A program made the translations under genes and the position numbers. This document shows positions 35,365 to 43,912 of a DNA stretch of 64,000 nucleotides, piece after piece (the stretch's first letter is position 1; each line of letters begins with the position of its first letter). Below the pieces are notes generated by a model. The model was not told where the DNA came from, ran no database searches, and saw only the letters and a program-made list of their open reading frames with translations. The DNA is taken from assembly GCA_023421135.1 (NCBI GenBank), contig JAEZUG010000019.1:9755-73754 (forward strand), read 5' to 3'. This DNA is from Candidatus Cloacimonadota bacterium. Lineage in GTDB: Bacteria; Cloacimonadota; Cloacimonadia; Cloacimonadales; Cloacimonadaceae.

Positions 35365-35871
35365 TTAATCCTTGTAAAGCTTGTAGTTAAGAAAGGCTTC
35401 CCGCAGGCGGGAATAGGCAGCTTCGAGGGATTCCGGAATCACGCGTTCACCGGAGACCACAGAGAGGAAATTGGCGTCTCCCTGCCAGCGTGGGACCAGA
35501 TGAAAGTGCAGATGCTCGTCGATCCCTGCTCCGGCTGCTTTGCCGAGATTGAGGCCGATATTGAGCCCGTCACAGCGGTAAAGCTGGCGCAAGACACTCT
35601 CGCTGAGGCTGATCACTTCCATCAGTTCAGCCCGGGTGGGTTCATCCAGAGCGGGCAAACTGCTGTGGTGCGCATAGGGCACTACCATGATGTGACCATT
35701 GTTGTAGGGATAGAGGTTCAGCATCACGTAGCAGTGCTTGAAGCGGGCGATGATCAGATGAGCCTCGTCCTTGCTCTCGTCTTTGTGGCGACAGAGCACG
35801 CAGCCGGGTTCTTTGGTTCCGGCGACATATTCCAGCCTCCAGGGTGAATAGAGATAATCCCGCTCTTTCAA
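35365..35871 (-). CDS. HIT-family nucleotide hydrolase/transferase
   Basis: Start set at TTG 35871 (168 residues), preceded by GGGGAGAG. Frames further upstream overlap glmU. The signature HIT triad is HLHFHLVPRW near the C-terminal third, and a Zn-type CVLCRHKDESKDE lies near the N-terminus. The family acts on dinucleoside polyphosphates or nucleotidyl conjugates (Ap4A phosphorylase-like). It is cytosolic, placed between glmU and the LytR_C gene with gaps of 10 and 4 bp. Confidence 0.88.
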   Translation of the reverse strand: MKERDYLYSPWRLEYVAGTKEPGCVLCRHKDESKDEAHLIIARFKHCYVMLNLYPYNNGHIMVVPYAHHSSLPALDEPTRAELMEVISLSESVLRQLYRCDGLNIGLNLGKAAGAGIDEHLHFHLVPRWQGDANFLSVVSGERVIPESLEAAYSRLREAFLNYKLYKD

Positions 35872-35881
35872 GTTCTCTCCC

Positions 35882-36910
35882 CTATTCCGTGAAGGCTTCA
35901 TCCTCGTGACAAAGCATATAATCCAGCTCTTCAGCTTCGTGCACGATGGCATTGATCAGCACGTTGTAGCCTCTCAGGATGCTGTCCTGGCCGATCTTGG
36001 AATCTACTATCAAGCAGTTGGGGCCAATCTTGACGTCCCGCTCGATCTCGGTGTGGCCCTTGATAATGGTGCCGGAGTCTATCTCGACGTCCGGCTCGAT
36101 AGTCACCTTATCTCCAATGTGGATGCTGGAGGGATTGTGCAGCACCACGCCGCTGTTGAGCCAGTGTTTGCGGATGCGATCCAGATAGATATCTTCCAGC
36201 TCGGCCAGTTGTTCCTGGGAATTCACTCCTGCCACTTCCATGAGGTCTTCCAGCACCACGCTGCTCACGACTTTGCCTTCGTTGTAAAAAAGTCCCAGGC
36301 AGTCGGTGAGATAATACTCGCCCTGCTGATTGGAGTTTGAGGTGAGCTTGAGCACGCGGAAGAGTTCCCGGGAATTGAAGACGTAGATCCCGGTGTTAAA
36401 TTCACCAATGGCGCGCTGTTCTGCAGTGGCGTCTTTATATTCCACGATGCCGCAGACTTTGCTCTCTGCATCCCGCAGGATACGGCCATAGCGTCCGGCA
36501 TCTTCCAGCACGGCGGTGAGCACGGTGCAAACGGCTCCGCTTTCGGTGTGTTTCTTATAGAGTTCCTGGATGGTTTCCGCTCTCAGGAGAGGAACATCTC
36601 CGCAGAGAATGATGATATCTCCGTCAAAGCTCTGGAAGCTGGGTTCACAGATTGAGACTGCATGGCCGGTGCCGAGCTGCTCGGTTTGTTCCACAAATTC
36701 CAATCTGTCATCTTCTTCCAGGCAAGCAATAACTGATTCTTTTTGGAAGCCCACAACCACGGCAATCTTGCCACAATCAAGCTTGACGGCTGTATCCACC
36801 ACTCTTTGCAGCATGGGTCTATCCGCCAATGGAAAAGTAACCTTGGCACGGCTGGATTTCATCCGGGTGCCTTTACCTGCAGCTAATACTATCGCTGCCA
36901 CTGAACTCAT
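35882..36910 (-). CDS. glmU: GlmU-like UDP-N-acetylglucosamine pyrophosphorylase with truncated C-terminus
   Basis: The 342-residue protein has a full N-terminal uridylyltransferase domain (LAAGKGTRMKS near 9-19, QLGTGHAVSICEP, LCGDVPLL, TDCLGLFYNEGK). The beta-helix begins (SIHIGDKVTIEPDVEIDSGT) but ends after about four coils with KIGQDSILRGYNVLINAIVH. GlmU is normally about 450 residues, and the acetyltransferase active site is absent. It probably makes UDP-GlcNAc from GlcNAc-1-P; another enzyme must acetylate GlcN-1-P. ATG preceded by GGGGAGG; overlaps folK by 4 bp. Similar nucleotidyltransferases for other sugars are possible. Confidence 0.8.
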   Translation of the reverse strand: MSSVAAIVLAAGKGTRMKSSRAKVTFPLADRPMLQRVVDTAVKLDCGKIAVVVGFQKESVIACLEEDDRLEFVEQTEQLGTGHAVSICEPSFQSFDGDIIILCGDVPLLRAETIQELYKKHTESGAVCTVLTAVLEDAGRYGRILRDAESKVCGIVEYKDATAEQRAIGEFNTGIYVFNSRELFRVLKLTSNSNQQGEYYLTDCLGLFYNEGKVVSSVVLEDLMEVAGVNSQEQLAELEDIYLDRIRKHWLNSGVVLHNPSSIHIGDKVTIEPDVEIDSGTIIKGHTEIERDVKIGPNCLIVDSKIGQDSILRGYNVLINAIVHEAEELDYMLCHEDEAFTE

Positions 36911-37425
36911 TTGATTCCTCCCCTTAACAGGTCTTGATATAGATCTTGCATAGTTTTATTCAGCACCGGATGCACCAGATCGGGCTCCAGCTCAGAGAGT
37001 AGCTGCAGAGCGAAGCTCCTTCTGTGAAAATCCGGATGCGGAAGAACGAGAAAGTCGTCTTTGTATATGATTTTATCCATCAGTAATATGTCAATATCAA
37101 TTAAGCGCGGCCCCCATTTGACTTCCCGGACACGTCCAAGCTTGTTCTCAATGATCAGTAGTGAGGCCAGCAGCTCGGTAGGTTCCAACGCAGTAAACAG
37201 CTCTGCTACTTGATTCATGAAGGAAGGCTGCTCTTTCAGACCATAGGGCTCGGTCTCCAAAAGAGATGAGAGCCTGCCCAGAGAGCTCTGCGGCAGGAGC
37301 TTGATCTCTTCCAGGGCTTGGTAAATCAGCAGGTCTCGGGGACCCAGATTGCTGCCCAAACAGAGCAGTGCCCGATACGGAAAGCTGGCTTTCAGACCGT
37401 CGGCAGGAGGGAGAGGGGATTCCAT
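36907..37425 (-). CDS. folK: 2-amino-4-hydroxy-6-hydroxymethyldihydropteridine pyrophosphokinase
   Basis: The 172-residue enzyme transfers pyrophosphate from ATP to 6-hydroxymethyl-dihydropterin in folate synthesis. Motifs: CLGSNLGPRDLLI near 22-34, ETEPYGLKEQPSFMNQVAEL near 62-81 and GPRLIDIDILLMD near 114-126, which carries the metal-binding Asp residues. It overlaps folB by 1 bp and glmU by 4 bp. Together with folB it covers two consecutive folate steps. Confidence 0.95.
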   Translation of the reverse strand: MESPLPPADGLKASFPYRALLCLGSNLGPRDLLIYQALEEIKLLPQSSLGRLSSLLETEPYGLKEQPSFMNQVAELFTALEPTELLASLLIIENKLGRVREVKWGPRLIDIDILLMDKIIYKDDFLVLPHPDFHRRSFALQLLSELEPDLVHPVLNKTMQDLYQDLLRGGIK

Positions 37426-37781
37426 CAGCGTTCCCGCTCCAGGCAGACTTCCACGCTCTTCAGGCTTCCCTGAATCGGGACCGAGGGCTTCTCTATCCTG
37501 AGTTTGAGCCGCTCAATCAGGGGAAAATCCTGCAACAGATCATCAGCAATCCGATTGGCACAAGCCTCCAGCAGCATAAACTGCTCGGTCTCAAAGATCT
37601 GCTTGATTCTGGCATAGACCAGAGTGTAATCCACCGTCTGATCCAGATGCTCGATAAATCTATCCCGGGATGGATCGGTGAACAGCGTGAGAGTCACAAT
37701 AAAGCGCTGTCCCAGCTTACGTTCTTCCGCATGCACTCCATGATAACCGTAAAAAACCATCTCATTCAGTCTGATCTTCAC
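37425..37781 (-). CDS. folB: Dihydroneopterin aldolase
   Basis: The 118-residue enzyme cleaves dihydroneopterin to hydroxymethyl-dihydropterin and glycolaldehyde. Visible features: FYGYHGVHAEERKLGQRF near 10-27, DYTLVYARIKQIFETEQFML and LKLRIEKPSVPIQGSLKSV with the family's KP motif. It overlaps the RseC-like gene by 20 bp and folK by 1 bp. Confidence 0.94.
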   Translation of the reverse strand: MKIRLNEMVFYGYHGVHAEERKLGQRFIVTLTLFTDPSRDRFIEHLDQTVDYTLVYARIKQIFETEQFMLLEACANRIADDLLQDFPLIERLKLRIEKPSVPIQGSLKSVEVCLERER

Positions 37782-38187
37782 AAAGACCTCCTATCTGCAC
37801 CTTAAGTTTATCGCCAATACGTCTGTCGATCAGACGCAGGATTAAGAAGCTAGAGCCCATAGCTCCAAAAGCCACCCCGATACTGGGTAGTTCTGCCAGA
37901 AAGCTGGAAGCGATCAGGAACCCGGCAAAGAGAAAGACCACCGGCATCAGAAAGATCAAAAGCGAGCTCAGGATACGATCCCCGGGAGCCACCACCAGTT
38001 GCACTCTGTCTCCCACCTTCAGAGCCAGATCGCTCTTCAATTCAAAGACCGCAGGAGTGCTCTTGGCAAAACACATCCCCCGCATGGTGCAGCTCTTACA
38101 GCCGCCACCGCGCTCCAGTTCAACTCGGTAAACACCATCCACGACGGCTACGACGATTCCGGTATCTTCTTTTACTTCTTCATGCAT
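37762..38187 (-). CDS. RseC/MucC-family positive regulator-like membrane protein
   Basis: The 141-residue protein has an N-terminal cytosolic Cys cluster (GGGCKSCTMRGMCF near 27-40) and two membrane helices (LLIFLMPVVFLFAGFLIASS, IGVAFGAMGSSFLILRLI). This matches RseC, which links to sigma-E control and to Rnf/SoxR reduction in other bacteria. GGAG lies 8 bases before the ATG. Family match is good; the local role is unknown. Confidence 0.85.
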   Translation of the reverse strand: MHEEVKEDTGIVVAVVDGVYRVELERGGGCKSCTMRGMCFAKSTPAVFELKSDLALKVGDRVQLVVAPGDRILSSLLIFLMPVVFLFAGFLIASSFLAELPSIGVAFGAMGSSFLILRLIDRRIGDKLKVQIGGLCEDQTE

Positions 38188-38202
38188 CAGCTGTTCTCCG
38201 GA

Positions 38203-38694
38203 TCATCGTTCATACTCACTGCGGATCCGCCGGATCAGCTCCGTGCTGGAAATCCCGGCTTCAAAACTTAAGGAATGCACCTCACCGCCCCGGGCCAGCA
38301 CCAAATCTGAGCCCACAATCTCTTCCGGCTGCCAATCCCCACCCTTCACCAGAATATTGGGCTGAAGCAGCTTGATCAGTTCGTAGGGTGTATCTTCTTC
38401 AAAACATGTAACGTAGCTCACAGATTCGAGAGCTGCCAGGAGGATCATACGCCGGGAAAGAGGATTGATGGGACGCTCTTCGCCTTTGAGCCGCTTCACG
38501 GAGGCATCGCTATTGACGCCCACCACCAGGATGTCGCCCAGGCTACGCGCTTCTTCCAGATATTGCACATGCCCACTGTGCACCAGATCAAAGCAGCCAT
38601 TGGTAAAGACCACTTTCAGGGCAGGCTCTTGTGCCAGCCTCTGTTTGAGAACGTCTGCCAGCTCCAGGGGAGCAAGAATCTTAGCTTTGAGCAT
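38203..38694 (-). CDS. rfaE2: D-beta-D-heptose 1-phosphate adenylyltransferase
   Basis: The 163-residue cytidylyltransferase-like enzyme corresponds to the C-terminal half of HldE. It has VVFTNGCFDLVHSGHVQYLE near 28-47 (HxGH nucleotidyl motif) and GVNSDASVKRLKGEERPIN. It activates heptose 1-phosphate with ATP for ADP-heptose, an LPS inner-core precursor. It overlaps rfaE1 by 14 bp, so the two halves are separate genes here rather than a fusion. Confidence 0.95.
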   Translation of the reverse strand: MLKAKILAPLELADVLKQRLAQEPALKVVFTNGCFDLVHSGHVQYLEEARSLGDILVVGVNSDASVKRLKGEERPINPLSRRMILLAALESVSYVTCFEEDTPYELIKLLQPNILVKGGDWQPEEIVGSDLVLARGGEVHSLSFEAGISSTELIRRIRSEYER

Positions 38695-39697
38695 CTTCGG
38701 ATTCCTGACGGGCTATGCTGGCGATAATCTCCTGCGGATTGGCAGTTGCTGTGCCTTTCTTGCCGCAAACCACGCCCGCAGCATGATTTGCCAGCCGGGC
38801 TGCTTCCAGAATATCGGTTCCGCAGGCATAGGCCAAAGCCAGCACGCTGATCACGGTATCTCCGGCACCGGTGACGTCAAAGACTTCCCGGGCATAGGTG
38901 GGAAGCTGCTGAGGAGGAGAATCCGGACTAAAGATGATCAGCCCTTTGGCACCCCGGGTCACAACCAGATGTTTGATGCCCTGCTTCTGGCGGAAAGCCT
39001 CTGCAGAGGCCAGGAAGTCCTCTTCTGTGAGCGGAGCGTTTTCCAGCCGAGCCAATAGCTCTGAGTAATTTGGTTTAAAGATCTCCACAGCTTTGTAGGA
39101 AAAGAAATTATGATACTTGGGATCCACTGCCACCGGCAGTGCTTTCAAACTACAGAATTGCAAGACCGATGCGATAAAAGCAGGACTGAGCAAACCCTTG
39201 TTGTAATCCTCGATAATCACCGCTTCCGCCTCGGTCAGAGCCCGGTTCAGAGCTTGCAGGCAGAGGCTTTCCTCATCGGTGGAAAGTGCAGAACTATCCT
39301 CGTAATCGATCCTGAGAATCTGCTGTCCGGCAGCATTCATCCGGGTCTTCAGACAGGTCTTCCGTTTGTGACTCTTCACCAGATAAGAGGCAGTAATCCC
39401 CCGTGAAAGCAAGGCTTCCTGCAGGATCTCGCCGGCAGAATCTGCCCCCACAAGCCCCAGAAGCAGAGGCTCGGCACCCAAAGACTTCAGGTTCAGAGCC
39501 ACGTTTGCAGCTCCACCCGGACGATATTCCTCATGCTCGGCTTCCAACACCGGCACCGGAGCTTCCGGAGAGATGCGCTTGACCTCACCCCAGACAAAGT
39601 GATCCAGCATCAGATCGCCGATCACCAGGATGCGCTTTCCGGAGAAAGCATTCAAAGTGACGAGTGACGGGTGACCAGTGACAAGTGGTGTATTCAT
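38681..39697 (-). CDS. rfaE1: D-beta-D-heptose 7-phosphate kinase with repeat-derived N-terminus
   Basis: The 338-residue PfkB-family kinase has ILVIGDLMLDHFVWGEVKRI near 23-42, GGAANVALNLKSLGAE and DVTGAGDTVISVLALAYA (anion hole). It phosphorylates D-glycero-beta-D-manno-heptose 7-phosphate in ADP-heptose synthesis. AGGA stands 8 bases before ATG 39697. The first 14 codons (MNTPLVTGHPSLVT) coincide with a GTCACTGGTCACCCGTCAC tract of the interspersed repeat family, so repeat DNA is translated here. An alternative TTG at 39655 lacks a ribosome-binding site. Confidence 0.93.
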   Translation of the reverse strand: MNTPLVTGHPSLVTLNAFSGKRILVIGDLMLDHFVWGEVKRISPEAPVPVLEAEHEEYRPGGAANVALNLKSLGAEPLLLGLVGADSAGEILQEALLSRGITASYLVKSHKRKTCLKTRMNAAGQQILRIDYEDSSALSTDEESLCLQALNRALTEAEAVIIEDYNKGLLSPAFIASVLQFCSLKALPVAVDPKYHNFFSYKAVEIFKPNYSELLARLENAPLTEEDFLASAEAFRQKQGIKHLVVTRGAKGLIIFSPDSPPQQLPTYAREVFDVTGAGDTVISVLALAYACGTDILEAARLANHAAGVVCGKKGTATANPQEIIASIARQESEDAQS

Positions 39698-39706
39698 AGA
39701 CAGATC

Positions 39707-41080
39707 CTAATCCTGGACTATCCCCAGAGGATAATCACCATTGAAGCAGGCATAGCAATAGCTCTCTGGCTCTGCCACAGCCTGATGCAGCTCGTTCAGA
39801 GACAGGTGCCGCAGGCTGTCCACCCCGGTGCGCTGTCGGATCTGTTCCAGCTCAAAGCGATTGGCCACCAATTCATCCCGGCTGGGAGTATCGATGCCGT
39901 AGTAACAGGGATTGATCACCTGTGGAGAGCCGATCCGAAGGTGAATCTCTGCGGCTCCGGCAGCTTTGATCAGCCCCACTATCTTGCGGATGGTGGTGCC
40001 ACGCACGATGGAATCATCCACCAAGGCTATGCGTTTCCCCTCAAAGAAATGAGGCAGCACGTTAAACTTTTGCCGCACGCTTTCATCCCGGATGGTCTGT
40101 TCCGGCTTGATAAAGGTGCGCCCGATATAGTGGTTGCGAATCAGCCCCAGCGAGAGCGGTATGCCCAGATGGTTGGCATAGCCCAGCGCCATAAAATTGG
40201 AGGAATCCGGCACGGGAACCACACAATCCGGCTTTATCTCACGGTCATTTTCTGCCAATAGCGCTCCGATCCGTTCCCGCACGCTGAAGACATCCTCATA
40301 GAAGTGATGGCTATCCGGCCGGGAGAAATAGATATGCTCAAAAATGCAGTGTTTATCGGTGGAGTGCTGACGGTAGAGCGCCGGATCGTTCTCGATGATG
40401 GTGATGCCGTGCTTATTGACGCGGATGATCCCCGCCGGAGGCACTTCCTGCCGGTTTTGGATGCCCAGAGTATCCAAAGCACAGCTTTCCGAGGCCACGA
40501 CCACAACGCCTTCTCCGTTCTGTCCCCAAACCATGGGACGGATGCTATAGGGATCGCGCAGCATATAAAGCTCGTTACGAGTGGCAAAGACACAGGAATA
40601 GGCACCTTTGATCCGGCGCATCAGCGCTTGGATGGCATCGATCACGCCCAGTCCCTGCTCCATCTGCCAGGCCAAAAACCTTAGCAGCAATTCGCCGTCG
40701 TTTTCGCTATTAAAATAAACTCCCTTCTCTTCCAATTCCCGGCGCACCTCGCGGTAATTCACCAGATCGCCATTGGAAGCCAGGGCAAAGCCAGGACCGT
40801 AAAGCGTTTCCAGAAGATGCGGCTGAGAGTTGTAGGCCGTAGCGCTGCCCTGAGTAGGATAGCGCACGTGTCCGATGGCCAGAGCCCCCGGAAGCTGATC
40901 CAGAGCATCTTCATGAAAGACTTCTTTCACCAAGCCCATCAGCTTGCGCAGACGGATCACTTTGCCGTCGCTAACCGCCATGCCGCAGCTTTCCTGTCCC
41001 CGATGCTGCTCCGCAAACATCCCCAGAGCCGCCATCCGGGCAGCTTCAGGAGAACCAAATACACCGATGATTCCGCACAT
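39707..41080 (-). CDS. purF: Amidophosphoribosyltransferase
   Basis: The 457-residue enzyme makes phosphoribosylamine from PRPP and glutamine, the first step of purine synthesis. It starts MCGIIGVFG, so Cys2 is the N-terminal nucleophile of the class II glutaminase without a propeptide. The PRPP loop is GKRIALVDDSIVRGTTIRKI. Other blocks: AEQHRGQESCGMAV and LASNGDLVNY. It overlaps plsY by 1 bp (TGATG) and precedes rfaE1 by 9 bp. Confidence 0.96.
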   Translation of the reverse strand: MCGIIGVFGSPEAARMAALGMFAEQHRGQESCGMAVSDGKVIRLRKLMGLVKEVFHEDALDQLPGALAIGHVRYPTQGSATAYNSQPHLLETLYGPGFALASNGDLVNYREVRRELEEKGVYFNSENDGELLLRFLAWQMEQGLGVIDAIQALMRRIKGAYSCVFATRNELYMLRDPYSIRPMVWGQNGEGVVVVASESCALDTLGIQNRQEVPPAGIIRVNKHGITIIENDPALYRQHSTDKHCIFEHIYFSRPDSHHFYEDVFSVRERIGALLAENDREIKPDCVVPVPDSSNFMALGYANHLGIPLSLGLIRNHYIGRTFIKPEQTIRDESVRQKFNVLPHFFEGKRIALVDDSIVRGTTIRKIVGLIKAAGAAEIHLRIGSPQVINPCYYGIDTPSRDELVANRFELEQIRQRTGVDSLRHLSLNELHQAVAEPESYCYACFNGDYPLGIVQD

Positions 41081-41712
41081 CAGAGGCTTCCTTTCTTTGT
41101 AAAACTTAGCCTATTCTCGTTACCCTGCAAGAGACGCATGATATTTGCCTTATGCTTGAATATTATGAGGATTACCACGAAGACGCAGAACCCTGCCTTC
41201 ACCCAATCCGGAGAAGGAGAATAAACCTGCCTCAACACCACCAGCAGCCCGAAAAATAGTGCTGCAGTGCAGGAACCCAGCGATACATAGCGGAAGATTG
41301 CCACCACGGCGATGAAGATCACCAGCCCCAGTCCCAGCTCCGCCGGCGCCAAGCCCAGAAAGGCTCCGGCTGCCGTTGCCACGCCTTTGCCGCCTTTAAA
41401 GCCCAAAAAGATCGTGAAGATATGCCCCAGAATCACCACCAGAGCTGCCAGCACGATGAAGGGAGATTGCGCCGGAAGCAGCGCTTTGGAGGCCAGCACC
41501 ACTCCCAAGCCCTTGAGCATATCGAGGATCAGGATAATGATCCCGGTGCGGGTGCCGAAAAGCCTCAGGGCATTGGTGGCACCGATGTTTCCGCTGCCAG
41601 CGGTGCGGATATCCACGTGGTAAAAGATTTTCCCCACTATAAAGCCCATCGGGATGGAACCCACCAGATAGGCAGAGATCAGCAGCAGAAGAGTGCTAAT
41701 CCAGTTCGTCAT
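41080..41712 (-). CDS. plsY: Glycerol-3-phosphate acyltransferase PlsY
   Basis: The 210-residue inner-membrane protein has five or more membrane segments and the PlsY motifs AYLVGSIPMGFIVGK near 14-28, GSGNIGATNALRLFG near 38-52 and GHIFTIFLGFKGGKGVATAA near 95-114. It acylates glycerol 3-phosphate using acyl-phosphate in phospholipid synthesis. PlsX is not in the window. It overlaps der by 17 bp. Confidence 0.95.
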   Translation of the reverse strand: MTNWISTLLLLISAYLVGSIPMGFIVGKIFYHVDIRTAGSGNIGATNALRLFGTRTGIIILILDMLKGLGVVLASKALLPAQSPFIVLAALVVILGHIFTIFLGFKGGKGVATAAGAFLGLAPAELGLGLVIFIAVVAIFRYVSLGSCTAALFFGLLVVLRQVYSPSPDWVKAGFCVFVVILIIFKHKANIMRLLQGNENRLSFTKKGSL

Positions 41713-43036
41713 CGTCCTTGCTCCTGCCTCGGAAGATCAGTTTGATGCTCACGCCTTCAAAGGCAAAGACCTCTCTGATCTGATTGTGGATAAAGCGGCG
41801 GTAATTTTCTGTGATCAGCTTGGGCTGATTGCAGAAGAAGATGAAGGTGGGCGGCTTGCTGGCGGCCTGAGTGAGATAATAGATGCGCACATGCTTGCCA
41901 CTGGGATGAGTGGGCGGACGACGCTCCACAACGGTCTCCATAAAGCGGTTCAGTTCCGAGGTTGGGATGCGTTTTTCGCTCTCCTCCTCGATCTGCACGA
42001 TCTGCTCCATCACGCGGTTGATGCGCTGTCCGGTCTTGGCAGAGATAAACTGTACCGGGGCAAATTGGAGGAAGGGCATTTGTTCATGCAGGTTTTCCAG
42101 AAACTTCTTGGTGGTATTGGTCTCTTTTTCGACCAGATCCCATTTGTTGAAGGCAATCATGATCTCCTTCATCTTGCGCCTGGCATAGGAGGCTATCTTG
42201 ATGTCCTGCATGGATATCTCTTCATCGGCAGTGAGCACCAGCACCACGATATCGCATCTGTCCACGGCGTCTATGGTGCGCATGGTGGAAAAGTATTCCA
42301 CGCCGTAATTGACCTTGGTTTTGCGCCGCAGTCCGGCGGTATCGATCAGCATGTAATCTTTGTTGTGATAGCGGAACATGGTGTCGATGGCATCCCGGGT
42401 GGTGCCCGGAATATCGGTCACAATCTGTTGATCGCTGCCCAGCATGCGGTTCACGATCGAGCTTTTACCCACGTTGGGCTTGCCGACCACCGCGATGCGG
42501 GTGAACTGGGGCTTGACTTCGTCTTCCACATTCTTGGTTTCAGGGATCAGATTGAGCAGCTCGTCCAAGAAGTTGCCGGTGTTTCTGCCCTGAGAAGCGG
42601 AGATTGGGAAGGCATCGCCAAAACCGAGCTGCATAAAGTCATAAACTTCCCACTCAAACTTCTCGCTATCGGCCTTATTGGCCACCAGCATCACCTTATC
42701 CCGGTGCGGAAAAAGGATCTTGGCAATGCCCAGATCAATATCTGTAACACCCGTCTGCGCATCGACCAAAAAGATGATCAGGTCGCTCTCATCGATGGCC
42801 AGAAGCGCCTGATGTTTGATCATTTTGTCCATGGCTTCCGTGCTGTCAAACACGATGCCGCCGGTATCCACCAGCTTGAAGATTTTGCCGTTCCACTCCA
42901 CGTCTTCATACTTGCGGTCGCGGGTGATCCCGGCCTCAAAATCGACAATGGCGTTGCGCTGACGGCAGAGGCGGTTGAACAGAGTGGACTTGCCCACGTT
43001 GGGACGTCCGACGATTGACACTATATGTTTTCTCAT
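41696..43036 (-). CDS. der: Ribosome biogenesis GTPase Der (EngA)
   Basis: The 446-residue protein has tandem GTPase domains: GRPNVGKSTLFNRL near 11-24 with DTGGIV, and GKPNVGKSSIVNRML with DTAGL. The second domain's specificity motif is NKWDL. The C-terminal KH-like domain follows (residues about 355-446). It assists 50S subunit maturation. AAGGAAATAA precedes the ATG. It is the first gene of the 15-gene run to nadB. Confidence 0.97.
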   Translation of the reverse strand: MRKHIVSIVGRPNVGKSTLFNRLCRQRNAIVDFEAGITRDRKYEDVEWNGKIFKLVDTGGIVFDSTEAMDKMIKHQALLAIDESDLIIFLVDAQTGVTDIDLGIAKILFPHRDKVMLVANKADSEKFEWEVYDFMQLGFGDAFPISASQGRNTGNFLDELLNLIPETKNVEDEVKPQFTRIAVVGKPNVGKSSIVNRMLGSDQQIVTDIPGTTRDAIDTMFRYHNKDYMLIDTAGLRRKTKVNYGVEYFSTMRTIDAVDRCDIVVLVLTADEEISMQDIKIASYARRKMKEIMIAFNKWDLVEKETNTTKKFLENLHEQMPFLQFAPVQFISAKTGQRINRVMEQIVQIEEESEKRIPTSELNRFMETVVERRPPTHPSGKHVRIYYLTQAASKPPTFIFFCNQPKLITENYRRFIHNQIREVFAFEGVSIKLIFRGRSKDDDELD

Positions 43037-43850
43037 TTATTTCCTTGCAACTAGCGCTGAGTGTTCCGCCTGTCTGCAGGCAGTGGAAGCGCATAACTGC
43101 TTTTGGAGCAACTCTTTTAAGATAGCTGTTTTTGTCAATGCGCATGTCAGGGATCAGTGAGCAGTGAACAGTGAACAGAGCTGCGCTGCTCCGCTTTATG
43201 GAAGTGACAAGTGACCAGTAACCAGTGACAAGAGATGCGCTGCTTCGCGTATTGGTCTGCCAAATCACCCCAAATCCTCACTTCGTTCTGCTTCGGGGAC
43301 CCCGATATCTCCGAATTGGCAGAAACAGTGGAAAGGCCTGCGGCTTTTGGGGTAAATCCGTCATACCTGCGACCGCGGCATCGCCAAACCGCTTGCGGTT
43401 TGGTGAAGTGGGAAGGCAGGTATTGCCACACCAACCGCCGGAGCTTGCGGGCAGACAAGCCCTGAAGGGGCGACCATCTGAAAGCGATGGGCGGCAGCCC
43501 ATCGACCAGGCCAGCTTGCGTTCATCATAAAAAATATCCCTCACCCCCTGTCATGAAAACCCTGGTTTTCATGACAGGGGGTGAGGGATTAAACCATAAA
43601 TCTTGTCTATCCGACGCATGACCCGGGGTTCCGCTCCTCCACCCCAGAAAACCGCAAGCGGTTTTCCGGGGACCCCCCGGTCGCTTCACCCCGGGCTATA
43701 GAATATCGCTCCTCCGGAGCTGGCGGGCAGACACACAGGTCTGCCCCTACAAGTTAAAAGGGAAAAGTTAATGGTGAATAGAGCTAAGCCGCAATCTCCC
43801 AGCTTCGCGCTTACTCTCTCGTCACTCGTCACTCTCTATTCACTGTTCAC
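43037..43850. other. Repeat-filled intergenic region upstream of der
   Basis: No gene. It contains GTGAACAGTGAACAG/GTGACCAGTAACCAG tracts (43155-43239), an AACCGC-core element (43359-43424), a CCCTGAAGGGGCG copy (43457-43510), a 54-bp palindrome (43536-43589), an AAAACCGCAAGCGGTTTTCC palindrome near 43659, a GGGCAGACACACAGGTCTGCC hairpin near 43728, an inverted AATCTCCCAGCTTCGCGCTT motif near 43790 and a final GTCACTCGTCACTC tract. Confidence 0.7.
43536..43589. repeat. 54-bp near-perfect palindrome
   Basis: Left arm 43536-43561 and right arm 43564-43589 are exact reverse complements over 26 bp, separated by only two bases. The arms contain CCCTCACCCCCTGTCATG and its complement. It is preceded by an A run and has no T tract, so it does not look like a simple terminator. 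No matching copy was seen elsewhere in the window. Confidence 0.9.
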
Positions 43851-43851
43851 T

Positions 43852-43888
43852 AAAAAAAACCACCGATGACTTGGGAGCCACCGGCGGT
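43852..43888 (-). terminator. Terminator of the stress operon
   Basis: On the minus strand ACCGCCG pairs with CGGTGGT (one G-U pair) and is followed by eight T. It lies about 25 bp after the stop of the Spy-like gene. Confidence 0.65.
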
Positions 43889-43912
43889 TACTGGTTTACT
43901 GAGGAGGGTAAA

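Noticed and set aside
41693..43018. 441-codon frame antisense to der
   Set aside because: It is the shadow of the two-GTPase-domain gene der, which is unambiguous.
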